Of a DNA stretch of 64,000 bases, positions 17,819-26,280 are shown one piece after another (the first letter of the stretch is position 1; each line of letters opens with the position of its first letter). This DNA comes from Achromobacter pestifer. Its GTDB lineage: Bacteria > Pseudomonadota > Gammaproteobacteria > Burkholderiales > Burkholderiaceae_B. The stretch is taken from the NCBI RefSeq assembly GCF_013267355.1, contig NZ_CP053985.1:6696001-6760000 (forward strand). Direction: 5' to 3'. Position numbers and translations under genes: made by a program. The notes below the pieces were generated by a model that was given only the letters and a program-made list of their open reading frames with translations, was not told where the DNA came from and searched no databases.

Positions 17819-18694
17819 TCACCTCGCCGCCATCGGACGGCCGAAGATGCCCTGGGGACGCAGCAGCAGCACGCACAGCAGCACCGCGAAGGCGAACACG
17901 ATCTTGTAGGCCGGCCCGACCACCAGGCTGGCGACTTCCTGCGCAATGCTGAACACCATGATCCCGACGATGGCGCCCACCGGATTGCCGATGCCGCCCA
18001 GGATCACGGCCGCGAACATGGGCATCAGCAGTTCCCAGCCCAGCTCGGGGATCACCACCGCCTTGATGCCCAGCAGCACGCCGCCCAGCCCGCAATAGGC
18101 GCCGGCGATGCTCCACAACGTGATCATCACGCGCCGCCCGCGTATGCCGCTGGCCGCGGCCAGTTCCGGGTTGTCCGCCACCGCCCGCATGCGCCGCCCG
18201 GTGGGCGTCATATGCATCAGCGCAAACACCAGCGCCAGCGCCGCCACCGCCGTGCCGACGATATACAGGTCGGTGGGCAGGATGCGCACGCCGCCGAAAT
18301 TCCAGGCGCGCGTCAGCGGCATGTCGAAGGTGTACTGGTCCTGCCCGGCGAAGAAGGTGATCGTGCTGCGCAGCGCGAACGCCACGCCGATGGACGCGAT
18401 CAGGCGCGACACGTTGGAGCGCGACTCCAGCGGCCGGAACACCCAGGCATAGAAGAAAAGGCTGACCAGGATCGTGGCGGCGACGGCGGCCAAGCCGCCC
18501 GCCAGCATCGATCCGCCGGCCAGCGCCTGCGTGAAGACGGCCACGTAGGCACCCAGCGTCATGTAGTCGCCGCTGGCGGCGTTGGGAAAGCGGGCGATGC
18601 CGAACACCAGCGTGATCGCCAGTGCCGGCAAGGCCAGCAGCATCCCGATCACAACGCCGTTGATCGCGGCGTTGATGACGGTGATTGCATCCAT
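17819..18694 (-). CDS. livH: Branched-chain-type ABC importer, permease (LivH)
   Basis: A 291-residue inner-membrane permease of the LivH class. It opens with a hydrophobic segment (INAAINGVVIGMLLALPALA) and carries the family segments GIARFPNAASGDYMTLGAY and MRAVADNPELAAASGI, the latter being the ATPase-coupling loop. It starts 28 bases after the receptor gene and forms the channel with LivM. Confidence 0.92.
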   Translation of the reverse strand: MDAITVINAAINGVVIGMLLALPALAITLVFGIARFPNAASGDYMTLGAYVAVFTQALAGGSMLAGGLAAVAATILVSLFFYAWVFRPLESRSNVSRLIASIGVAFALRSTITFFAGQDQYTFDMPLTRAWNFGGVRILPTDLYIVGTAVAALALVFALMHMTPTGRRMRAVADNPELAAASGIRGRRVMITLWSIAGAYCGLGGVLLGIKAVVIPELGWELLMPMFAAVILGGIGNPVGAIVGIMVFSIAQEVASLVVGPAYKIVFAFAVLLCVLLLRPQGIFGRPMAAR

Positions 18695-18722
18695 ACTTGT
18701 GTTCCCCTAGTGTTTCTTATGG

Positions 18723-19958
18723 TCAGACTTGGCCTGCGATGACTTCTTTGAGCACCAGCTTGCCGTCGCGGATGTCGAAGACGCCAAAGTCCGGCACGGT
18801 CTCGCCCTGCTTGCCGAAATCCAGGCGCGAGGACGCGCCGTCGTAGTCCACCGGCTTGCCGGCGCGCAGCAGCGCCTGGCCTTGCGCGAAACCGCTGACC
18901 TTTTCGCCGCCGCCCTGCGCGGTCACGGCGCGGATCTTGCCGTTGATGGCGGCCACGTCCGCGGTCGGCCCGGCCGTCTCGATGGCCAGCGCCAGCGTGA
19001 TCACCATGTCGTAGGACTGCGAGGCGAAGATGTCCGGCTCGCGCTTGGTGCGCTTGCGGAATTCGGCGGCGAAGGTCTTGTACGCCTGGTGTTCGTGCGC
19101 GGCGACGTTGGAGATCGAAATGATGCCCTCGGTGGCCTCCTTGCCCAGGGCCTTCACCAGGTCTTCGTTGGCGGTCCAGCCGGGCATGATGAACTTGCAG
19201 TCCTGGCCGGTCTGGAACCATTCCTTCAGGATGATGGTGGCGTCGGGCCGGTAGGCGCTCAGCGAGATCACGTCGGGCTTGGAGGCCAGCACCTTGGTCA
19301 GCTCGGTGCGGTAGGTGGTCTGGTTGGGTTCGTAGATGGTGAAGGCGCTGACCTTGCCGCCCTTCTCCTGCCAGGCATCACGGAAGTAGTTGGCCTGTCC
19401 CACAAACGTGGAGTTATTGAAGGCCATGACCGCCGGCCGCTTGAAGCCGCGCTGCCGCGCCACTTCGGCGAAGGCGCGGCCGAACACGGCGTTGGACGCC
19501 TGGTACATCCAGGCCAGGCCGAGCTTGTTCTCGGTCAGCATTTCGGGCGCGCCGCAGGTATTCATGGTGATGAGGCCGGCCGCGTTGGTGATGGGCATGG
19601 CGGCCAGGCCCACCGACGAGGGCCAGATGCCGACCACCGCCTCGACCTTGTTGATCTCGATCAGCTTCTTCACCGCCAGCACGGCGGCATCGGGCTTGGT
19701 CTGGTCGTCCTCGGCATAGAGCTGGATCTTGCGGCCGGCCGCGCCGCCGGCGGCGTTGACCTCGTCAATCGCGATCTTGATGGCTTCCAGCATGGCCGGC
19801 CCGTAGGGGCCGCCGACGCCGGTGATGGAATTGAGCGCCCCCAGCCGGAACGGCTGGGCCGACTGCGCCCGGACCAGGGAGGGAACGACGCCGCAGGCGG
19901 CCAGCGCGGCGCTGGCCGCGATGAAGCCGCGGCGGGAAAGAGTGGTGGGCTGTGTCAT
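18723..19958 (-). CDS. Liv-type ABC importer, periplasmic receptor
   Basis: A 411-residue type I periplasmic binding protein (Peripla_BP_6). The N-terminus LSRRGFIAASAALAACGVV has a twin-arginine-like SRRGF motif ahead of a hydrophobic core, so export may go through Tat. The mature part begins near AQSAQPFRLG and has the family segments GPAMLEAIKIAIDEVN and VVGIWPSSVGLA. The ATG at 19958 has AAGGAA six bases upstream and is preferred to an upstream start. A cysteine in the signal region (AACG) could also suit a lipoprotein, but the context is weak. The ligand is unknown. Confidence 0.9.
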   Translation of the reverse strand: MTQPTTLSRRGFIAASAALAACGVVPSLVRAQSAQPFRLGALNSITGVGGPYGPAMLEAIKIAIDEVNAAGGAAGRKIQLYAEDDQTKPDAAVLAVKKLIEINKVEAVVGIWPSSVGLAAMPITNAAGLITMNTCGAPEMLTENKLGLAWMYQASNAVFGRAFAEVARQRGFKRPAVMAFNNSTFVGQANYFRDAWQEKGGKVSAFTIYEPNQTTYRTELTKVLASKPDVISLSAYRPDATIILKEWFQTGQDCKFIMPGWTANEDLVKALGKEATEGIISISNVAAHEHQAYKTFAAEFRKRTKREPDIFASQSYDMVITLALAIETAGPTADVAAINGKIRAVTAQGGGEKVSGFAQGQALLRAGKPVDYDGASSRLDFGKQGETVPDFGVFDIRDGKLVLKEVIAGQV

Positions 19959-19975
19959 GAAGGTTCCTTGCGGCG

Positions 19976-19991
19976 TGAACATCTTTGTTCA
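19976..19991 (-). repeat. Short inverted repeat ahead of the receptor gene
   Basis: TGAACA (19976-19981) and TGTTCA (19986-19991) form a perfect 6-bp inverted repeat with a 4-base spacer, 17 bases before the receptor ATG, in the only sizeable gap (about 119 bases) inside the operon. It could be an internal operator or an mRNA processing hairpin. Confidence 0.35.
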
Positions 19992-20077
19992 ACTTCGAAT
20001 AGCCGCCGGCGTCTTTTAGGCCGGCGTCCCCTTGGAGCTTGGATTCGACTTCGATACTGCCTGCTGCGGTTGACTGG

Positions 20078-21277
20078 CTACGCGATGACTCCCCTGGCGC
20101 GCATGCCGGCAATCCTGTCCTGCGGCACGCCAAAGCGCCGCAGCACCTCGTCGGTATGCTGGCCCATCAGCGGCGCCGCGGTGCGCAAGGCGCCCGGCGT
20201 TTTGGAAAACTTGGTTGGAATGCCGATGGTCTTCATCTTGCCCAGCGCGGGGTGCTCCAGTTCCTGCACCATGCCGCGCGCCAGGTAATGCGGGTCCTGC
20301 ATGGCTTGGCCGAAGTCGTTGATTGGGCCGCAAGGCACCGAGGCCCGCTCGCAGCGTTCAATCCATTCGGCGGCGTCGGCGCGCGCGAACTCCGCTTCCA
20401 ATATGGGTTCCAGTTCGGCGATATGGGTCAGCCGGTCGGAGTTCGTGATGAAGCGCGGATCGGTAATCAGCTCGGGACGTTCCAGCACGTCCGCGCACAG
20501 ACGCTCCCAGGTGCGCTGGTTGGCCGCGCCTATCATGATGAAACCCTGGCGCGTGTTGAACGCCTGGTACGGCGCCGATACCCGGTGGCGACTGCCGGTG
20601 CCTTCCGGCACCGTGCCGTCGGCGAAGTAGGCGGCGGCCTCCCAGACGAACCAGGGCAGCCCGCACTCGGCCAGCGCGATGTCGATGTGCTGGCCCTCGC
20701 CCGTCTTCATCTGGTGGATGCAGGCGGCCAGGATGGCGTAGACCGCGGTCAACCCCGCCCCCACGTCATAGATGGCGATGCCCGACTTCAAGGGCCGCCC
20801 GCCGGGCTCGCCCGTCATGCTCATGATGCCGCTCATGCCCTGGGCCACCAGGTCGAAGCCGCCCTTGCCCGCGGAGGGCCCGGAATGGCCGTAGCCGGAG
20901 ATGGAGCAATACACCAGGCGCGGATTGATGCGCGACAGCGTTTCGTAGTCCACGCCCAGCGACTTGGTCACGCCCACGCGGTAGTTCTCGACCACCACGT
21001 CGGCCCAGCGGGCCAGCTCGTACAGCACTTCGCGGGCCTCGGGGTCCTTCAGGTTCAGCGCCACGCCCTGCTTGTTGCGGTTGATCTGCGCGAAACAGGT
21101 GGACTCGCCGTTCACGTAGGGGCCCATCTCGCGGGAATCGTCGCCGGCGCCGGTCTTCTCGACCTTGATCACTTCCGCGCCCAGGTCGGCCAGCACCATG
21201 GTGCAATACGGGCCGGCCATGATCTGCGAGAGGTCCAGGATCTTGATGCCGGCAAGGGGGGATGCAGCTTGAGTCAT
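20078..21277 (-). CDS. CaiB/BaiF family (class III) CoA-transferase
   Basis: A 399-residue class III CoA-transferase, which moves CoA between carboxylic acids through an aspartyl intermediate. The opening PLAGIKILDLSQIMAGPYC and the segment NRNKQGVALNLKDPE are family hallmarks. The expected catalytic Asp is D142 in GGFDLVAQGMSG. The start MTQAASP at 21277 is chosen; a long upstream extension overlaps the next gene and is a shadow. It lies between the receptor and an enoyl-CoA hydratase homologue, so the pathway passes through a CoA ester. The donor and acceptor acids are unknown. Confidence 0.9.
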   Translation of the reverse strand: MTQAASPLAGIKILDLSQIMAGPYCTMVLADLGAEVIKVEKTGAGDDSREMGPYVNGESTCFAQINRNKQGVALNLKDPEAREVLYELARWADVVVENYRVGVTKSLGVDYETLSRINPRLVYCSISGYGHSGPSAGKGGFDLVAQGMSGIMSMTGEPGGRPLKSGIAIYDVGAGLTAVYAILAACIHQMKTGEGQHIDIALAECGLPWFVWEAAAYFADGTVPEGTGSRHRVSAPYQAFNTRQGFIMIGAANQRTWERLCADVLERPELITDPRFITNSDRLTHIAELEPILEAEFARADAAEWIERCERASVPCGPINDFGQAMQDPHYLARGMVQELEHPALGKMKTIGIPTKFSKTPGALRTAAPLMGQHTDEVLRRFGVPQDRIAGMRARGVIA

Positions 21278-21306
21278 ATGCGGTCCGTCTCGGGTCGGTG
21301 GCCGGT

Positions 21307-22080
21307 TCAGCGGCCGATGAATTCGGGAATGCGCTTGGCGGCGAAGGCTGCGCGGCCGCGCCGGTAGTCCTCGGTGCCGAAGCAGGCGTAGGCTTCGCCG
21401 CGTTCGTCCTGGGTCAGCGCGCGCCCTTCGCGCAGCTGGCCCACGAAGCGCTTGTGCCAGCGGTTGACCAGCGGCGCCGCCGCGGCGATGCGGCGGGCGG
21501 TGGCGTAGGCCTGCTCGGCCACGCGCTCGTCGTCCACGATACGGCTCAACAGGCCCTTGGACATGGCTTCGTCGGCGCCGAAGATGTTCCCTTCCAGCAG
21601 GATCTCCAGCACGCGCGCGGCGCCCACCACGCGGATCAGGTCGGCCAGTTCCTGGTGGTCCACGGTCAGCCCGATCCGGTTCACCGGGATGCCGTAGCGG
21701 CTGTTGCGCCCACCGATACGGATGTCGCACAGGGCGGCCAGCTCCAGCCCGCCGCCCACGCACACGCCTTCGATGCAGGCCACCGTCGGATGGCGCAGGT
21801 GCTTGAGCGTGTCGGTCATGGACAGGGTGAAGAGCGCGTACTCGGCGGCCTGCGCGGCGCCATCGCGGTCTTCCTCGAAGCCGCCGATGTCGCTGCCGGC
21901 GCAGAAGGCGCCGCCCGCGCCGCGCAGCACCACGCAGCGCACCGTATCGTCGGCGTCCAGTTCGCGCATGACCCGGCCGAACTCCCGGTACATGTCCAGC
22001 GTGAACGCGTTGCGCTTTTCCGGGCGGTTCATCAGCACGGTGGCCACGCCATCGGCGTCGCGGCTCAGGTCTATGCTCAT
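21307..22080 (-). CDS. Enoyl-CoA hydratase/isomerase family protein lacking one catalytic Glu
   Basis: A 257-residue crotonase-fold protein. Oxyanion-hole segments are present (FCAGSDIGG and EGVCVGGGLELA). The first catalytic Glu of hydratases is kept (E113 in GGGLELAALCD), but the position of the second, normally in a PE motif, is Val133 (YGIPVNRIG). True hydratases use both, so this member more likely catalyses isomerisation, thioester hydrolysis, decarboxylation or ring cleavage of a CoA ester. It starts at 22080, overlapping the upstream stop by ATGA, and precedes the CoA-transferase by 29 bases. Confidence 0.87.
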   Translation of the reverse strand: MSIDLSRDADGVATVLMNRPEKRNAFTLDMYREFGRVMRELDADDTVRCVVLRGAGGAFCAGSDIGGFEEDRDGAAQAAEYALFTLSMTDTLKHLRHPTVACIEGVCVGGGLELAALCDIRIGGRNSRYGIPVNRIGLTVDHQELADLIRVVGAARVLEILLEGNIFGADEAMSKGLLSRIVDDERVAEQAYATARRIAAAAPLVNRWHKRFVGQLREGRALTQDERGEAYACFGTEDYRRGRAAFAAKRIPEFIGR

Positions 22081-23057
22081 GCCGCGTCCTCCAGGCGCAG
22101 TTCGGTGCCCTTGAGCACCACCCTGCCGTCCAGCTCCAGCGTGGCGTCGGTGACGATGGTGTCGTAGTGCGCCGCCGCCTTGACGGTGCCGCCGATATAG
22201 GCGCTGGTGCCCAGCGCCAGCTGGATCGAGCCGTAGACCGATTCGTCGGACAGCATGGTGCCGTCCAATTGGCAACGCGGATTCATGCCCACGCCCAGTT
22301 CGCCCAGGTTGTAGACCTGCGGATCGTTGAAGCTGGCCAGCAGCTCGCGGAACTGGCGCGCCACCGCGCCGCCCTCGATCGCCACCGCCATGCCCTTCTC
22401 CATATGGATGCGCACGGGCTCGTCGCGAATCAGCGAGACGCCAGGGATGCTGGCGTTGACCACGATCACGCCTTCGGCCGTGCCTTCCACCGGCGCCAGG
22501 CTGGACTCCAGGCAATAACCCGCCGAAATGTCGGTGGTATTGGCAAAGCCGTGCAGCGCGCGGCCGCGGCGGCCAGCAATGCTCATGGTCACGTCGGTGC
22601 CAAGTTCGCTGGTGACGCGGGCCGTGTCGGCGCGGGTCAGCGCGTCGGCCAGCCCCTGGATCTGCGGGCGCAGCGCGTCGAAGTCGCAGTCCCAGCCTTC
22701 GGCCAGGAAGAAGTCGGGCAGATGCGATTCGGGCAGCACGATCACGCCGACCCCGGCGCGCGTGGCCTGCTGGCGCGCATCGGTATGCGCGGCGTTGGCG
22801 CGCGTCAGCGCGATGACCAGGTCGGCCCCTTGCATGGCCTGGGCCACCACTGGCGACAACTGCCGGCCGTGGCGTGCGGAGCCCGCGATCTGCAGCAGGT
22901 GCAGGCCGGCGCCCGCCTCGTCCACCGCGATGGCCAGGGGCTCGACGTTGTGGTGGGTGTGCAGGTCGTACAGCACCAGCACTTCCATGCCCGGTTTGGC
23001 CGCGCCCAGTTGGCTGACCACCTTGCGGGCGTTCTTCAGTTTCAACAGTGTGTGCAT
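22077..23057 (-). CDS. M29 aminopeptidase/NicX-like metalloprotein
   Basis: A 326-residue protein of the aminopeptidase T (M29)-like group that also contains NicX, the 2,5-dihydroxypyridine 5,6-dioxygenase of nicotinate breakdown. The likely metal ligands are visible: E191 in SLAPVEGTAEG, E253 in NLGELGVG, and H297/D299 in AAAHYDT, the same His-X-Asp pattern recalled for NicX. GAGGAG lies seven bases before the start at 23057. It sits between an aminotransferase and a crotonase-fold enzyme in a catabolic operon, which favours a role in opening or trimming a nitrogen compound rather than peptide turnover. The family call is firm; the reaction is not. Confidence 0.78.
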   Translation of the reverse strand: MHTLLKLKNARKVVSQLGAAKPGMEVLVLYDLHTHHNVEPLAIAVDEAGAGLHLLQIAGSARHGRQLSPVVAQAMQGADLVIALTRANAAHTDARQQATRAGVGVIVLPESHLPDFFLAEGWDCDFDALRPQIQGLADALTRADTARVTSELGTDVTMSIAGRRGRALHGFANTTDISAGYCLESSLAPVEGTAEGVIVVNASIPGVSLIRDEPVRIHMEKGMAVAIEGGAVARQFRELLASFNDPQVYNLGELGVGMNPRCQLDGTMLSDESVYGSIQLALGTSAYIGGTVKAAAHYDTIVTDATLELDGRVVLKGTELRLEDAA

Positions 23058-23067
23058 GGCGCGCTCC

Positions 23068-24426
23068 TCAAGCCGCTTGCGACGCGCGGGCGTCGGCGAT
23101 GCGCTGGGCGTCGGCCACCGCGCGCCCGAGGATGTCCAGGCCGCGGGCCAGTTCCTCGTCGGTAATCGAGAGCGGCGCCAGGAAGCGGATCACGTTGCCG
23201 TAAAAGCCCGCCTTCACCAGCACCAGCCCGCCCTGGTAGGCGGCCTGCACGATGTGGGCTGCCAGGTCGCCGGCGGGACTGTCGTCGCCGTTGCCACGCA
23301 CGACCTCGAACGCCACCATGGCGCCCAGGCCGCGCACGTCGCCGACGATGCCGAACTGTCCGGCCCAGTCCGTGAAGCGTGCGCGCACCCGGCCGCCCAG
23401 GTCGCGGGCACGCGCCGCGTAGTCCTCGCGCCGCATGACCGCGATGGTGGCGAGCGCCGCGGCGCAAGCCAGCGGATTACCGCCATAGGTGCCGCCCAAG
23501 CCGCCCACGGCGGGCGCGTCCATCAGGTCGGCGCGCCCCACCAGCGCCGCTATCGGCAGCCCTCCGCCCATGGACTTGGCCAGGGTGTAGAGGTCCGCTT
23601 CGATGCCGCCATGCTGGGTGGCGAACCATTCCCCGGTGCGGCAGAAGCCCGACTGGATCTCGTCGGCAATCAGCACGATGCCGTGTTGGGTGCAATAGGT
23701 GCGCAGCGCCTGCAGGAAGGCGGGCGGCGCGGCATGGAAACCGCCCTCGCCCTGCACCGGCTCGATGATCACCGCGGCGAGCTGTTCCGGTGTGATCTCG
23801 GTTTCGACCAGGCGGCGGAACTCACTGAAGGCGGCCTCGGCGCATTCGGCTTCGGTCAGCCCCGAGCGGTAGCGCACCGGGAACGGCGCGCGGTAGACCT
23901 CGGCCGCGAACGGACCGAAGCCGGTCTTGTAGGCGGGCGCCTTGGCGGTCAGCGACAGCGCCATGTAGGTGCGGCCGTGGAAGGCGTTCTCGAAGGCCAC
24001 CACCGCCTGCCGGCCGGTGGCGCGGCGCGCCACCTTGATGGCGTTTTCCACGGCTTCGGCGCCCGTGGTCTGCAGCATGGCCTTCTTCGGCCAGGCTCCC
24101 GGAACCAGATCGACCAGCGCTTCGGCCAGCTCGATGTATTCCGGATACATGACGATGTTGAAGCAGGTGTGCAGATAGCGCGCGGCCTGCGCCTGGACGG
24201 CGGCCACCACCTCGGGGTGCGCATGGCCGACGTTCAGCGTGCCGATGCCACCGGCGAAATCGATGTAGGCGTTGCCGTCCAGGTCGGTCAGCGTGGCGCC
24301 GCGGGCAGCGGCGGCGAACACCGGGGGCCCGTTGGCCACGCCCAGGGCGACGGCGGCATTGCGCCGGGCCAGGTATGCCTGGCACTGCGGGCCGGGAAGT
24401 TGAGGGGACTGCGCGGCATCTTTCAT
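23068..24426 (-). CDS. Class III aminotransferase (4-aminobutyrate type)
   Basis: A 452-residue PLP enzyme of the GABA/ornithine aminotransferase group. The PLP Lys is K284 in LYTLAKSMGGGLP, the ring-N Asp is D255 in LIADEIQSGFCRTG, and the cofactor phosphate region is TTGAEAVENAIK. It resembles GabT closely, so a terminal (omega) amino group is the likely donor, giving a semialdehyde. No semialdehyde dehydrogenase is in the operon. The start MKDAAQ at 24426 has AAGGAG about ten bases ahead. It is the first gene of the operon, 165 bases from the divergent GntR gene. Confidence 0.9.
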   Translation of the reverse strand: MKDAAQSPQLPGPQCQAYLARRNAAVALGVANGPPVFAAAARGATLTDLDGNAYIDFAGGIGTLNVGHAHPEVVAAVQAQAARYLHTCFNIVMYPEYIELAEALVDLVPGAWPKKAMLQTTGAEAVENAIKVARRATGRQAVVAFENAFHGRTYMALSLTAKAPAYKTGFGPFAAEVYRAPFPVRYRSGLTEAECAEAAFSEFRRLVETEITPEQLAAVIIEPVQGEGGFHAAPPAFLQALRTYCTQHGIVLIADEIQSGFCRTGEWFATQHGGIEADLYTLAKSMGGGLPIAALVGRADLMDAPAVGGLGGTYGGNPLACAAALATIAVMRREDYAARARDLGGRVRARFTDWAGQFGIVGDVRGLGAMVAFEVVRGNGDDSPAGDLAAHIVQAAYQGGLVLVKAGFYGNVIRFLAPLSITDEELARGLDILGRAVADAQRIADARASQAA

Positions 24427-24591
24427 TGCCCTGGGCTCCTTGGATGAGTGGGTACGGCGACGAAGTGAAGCCACTATATTCTTGTGCGTTTTATTGTGTC
24501 AATGATGATTTACAACTACGCACTCTAAATTGTGCACAATTTTGAGTTCAAAAAAATGCTATGCTTTGAGCCACTCAACCCAGGTGCCTAC
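24427..24591. promoter_or_regulatory. Divergent promoter region with a perfect 16-bp palindrome
   Basis: This AT-rich stretch lies between the aminotransferase operon and the divergent GntR gene. AAATTGTGCACAATTT at 24527-24542 is a perfect palindrome and is the best GntR operator candidate; related TTGTGCGTTTTATTGTG sequence occurs at 24482-24498. It sits 50 bases before the GntR start and about 100 before the operon start, so it could control both. Confidence 0.6.
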
Positions 24592-25290
24592 ATGCCCAAC
24601 AAACGCGCGACTGCCTCTGCCGACGCCGCCGCCCCCGAAACACGCAAGGCGGCTTCCACCCACGAAGTCATACTGGATATGCGGGAACGCATTGCGTCGC
24701 AGGCCTTGCTGCCCGGCACCCGCGTGCCGGAAGAAGACCTGGCGCAGGCCTACGAGATTCCGCGCGCCAAGGCGCGCGAAGTGCTGGCGACGCTGGAAGA
24801 CCGCGCGCTGGTGGAACGGGTGCCCAACAAGGGCGCCGTGGTGGCCCTGGTCGACATGGAAACGACCTACCGCCTGTATCAGGTGCGCGAGGCGCTGGAT
24901 GGCCTGGCGGTGCGGCTGGCGATGGCCAATGCCACGCCCGAGGATTGGGCGGCGATGCAGGCCCTGCTGGGCGAGCCCTTCGAACAGAGCCTGAAAAGCG
25001 GCGACATCGAGGCCCACGTGGCCACGATCGAGCAGTTCCGCAACCACATCAAGGAATTGGCGCGCAATCCGGTACTAAGCGACATGATCGAGCGCATCTA
25101 CGACCGCACCCGCGTGTCGATGCGCCGCGTGGCCTTGCTGCCGGGCCGTTCAGAGATGGGGATCAAGCAATACCGCGCCCTGCTGGACGCCATGGTGCGC
25201 GGCGACGCCGACGAGGCCGAGCGCTGCGTGCGCGAACTGAACGGCAGCGCCCGCGACTATATCGAGCGCTACAAGAACTACGTCATCTGA
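24592..25290 (+). CDS. GntR-family (FadR/FCD subgroup) transcriptional regulator
   Basis: A 232-residue regulator: N-terminal winged helix-turn-helix (about residues 20-85, with VPEEDLAQAYEIPRAKAREVL as the recognition area and ERVPNKGAVVA as the wing) and an all-helical FCD effector domain (about 90-225). The start MPNKRATA at 24592 has AGGTG six bases ahead; an upstream in-frame start would place coding sequence across the palindrome. It is divergent from the ten-gene catabolic operon and is its probable repressor. FCD regulators commonly bind organic acids. Confidence 0.9.
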   Translation: MPNKRATASADAAAPETRKAASTHEVILDMRERIASQALLPGTRVPEEDLAQAYEIPRAKAREVLATLEDRALVERVPNKGAVVALVDMETTYRLYQVREALDGLAVRLAMANATPEDWAAMQALLGEPFEQSLKSGDIEAHVATIEQFRNHIKELARNPVLSDMIERIYDRTRVSMRRVALLPGRSEMGIKQYRALLDAMVRGDADEAERCVRELNGSARDYIERYKNYVI

Positions 25291-25299
25291 AGCGGCACG

Positions 25300-25322
25300 G
25301 GCCGGCCCCTTGCGGGCCGGCC
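25300..25322. terminator. Hairpin between convergent gntR and ankyrin genes
   Basis: GGCCGGCCC (25300-25308) pairs with GGGCCGGCC (25314-25322) around a 5-base loop, between the two convergent stop codons. It has no T run on either strand, so it is only a terminator-like structure that could serve both genes. Confidence 0.4.
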
Positions 25323-25339
25323 GCGGACGAACCCGCGCC

Positions 25340-26242
25340 TCAGGGCGCGGCGGGCTCGTCGTAGTTGTTGAGCTTGACGCCCGAAACGCCCTGAACCGCG
25401 GAAGACGCGGCCGGGGCTTTCTTTTCCGCGGCGGGAGCCTGCGCGGCGGCCGCGCCCGGCTCCGGACTGGCCGGCGCGCTCACTGCCGCGCCCGCCTGCG
25501 CCCCCACCGCCTCGGCGCCCTCTTCGGCCGGCCGCGACGCGCGCAGCTTGCGGCGGGTTTCTTCTTGCTGGGCGATCAGCTTGTCCAGTTCCGCCGCCAC
25601 TGCCGTGGACTTGCCCGTCCTGGCCCAATCGGCCGGAGTCTGGCCCTTGGTATCGCGCGAGCCCACGTCCGCCCCCGCCTTGAGCAGCAGGTCCACCATG
25701 GGCTTGCGGCCGGACAGCGCCGCCATCATCAGCGGCGTTTCGCCATTGGGCGCGGGCGCGTTGACCATGGCTTTGTGCGCCAGCAACAGGCGGGCCATTT
25801 CCAGCTGGCCCTTGGACGCCGCGTAGTGCAAAGGCGTCCAGCCCAGGCGGTTGACCTGGGCGCCGCGGGCGATCAGCTTCTTGGCGCGCTCGGTCTGGCC
25901 GGCGATGGCCAGGTACATCAGCGGCGTCTCGCCCGCCGGGTTCTCGGCGTTGACGTCGGTGCGCTTGTCGGCGGCGATCACGTCGAACACCTTCCAGGCG
26001 CCGTCAACCACCGCGCGCATCAGCGCCGGCTGGCCATTCTTGTAGCGCACGTTGGGATCCTCGCCGCGCGCCAGCAGTTCCTTGATGTCGTCCGGATAGT
26101 CATTGGCGACATAGACCCACCAATCGCCGGGGTTGGCCGCCTGCGCCGCGGCCGGAACCGCCATACCGACGGCCAGCGCCAGCAGCGCTCCACGGCAACA
26201 CGACAAGAGGGTGTTCTGGACGGAAGCGTTGCGGGCAGCCAT
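25340..26242 (-). CDS. Exported ankyrin-repeat protein
   Basis: A 300-residue protein with an N-terminal signal-like segment (about 1-35, hydrophobic core ending AAAQAANPGDW). Four to five ankyrin repeats follow at about 50-205, with clear NGQPALMRAV, AGETPLMYLAIAG, GWTPLHYAASKG and NGETPLMMAALSG turns. A charged linker (AQQEETRRKLRASRP) leads into an Ala/Pro-rich low-complexity tail. Ankyrin repeats bind proteins; a periplasmic location is inferred from the signal. The partner is unknown. It lies 38 bases after tatD on the same strand and may be co-transcribed with it. Confidence 0.85.
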   Translation of the reverse strand: MAARNASVQNTLLSCCRGALLALAVGMAVPAAAQAANPGDWWVYVANDYPDDIKELLARGEDPNVRYKNGQPALMRAVVDGAWKVFDVIAADKRTDVNAENPAGETPLMYLAIAGQTERAKKLIARGAQVNRLGWTPLHYAASKGQLEMARLLLAHKAMVNAPAPNGETPLMMAALSGRKPMVDLLLKAGADVGSRDTKGQTPADWARTGKSTAVAAELDKLIAQQEETRRKLRASRPAEEGAEAVGAQAGAAVSAPASPEPGAAAAQAPAAEKKAPAASSAVQGVSGVKLNNYDEPAAP

Positions 26243-26280
26243 GGATTTCCTATAAATTACTTTAAATAAATTAGATTAGA

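Noticed and set aside
20078..21763. An extended CoA-transferase frame reaching into the crotonase gene
   Set aside because: The added N-terminus is low-complexity shadow sequence. The class III family opening begins at 21277.
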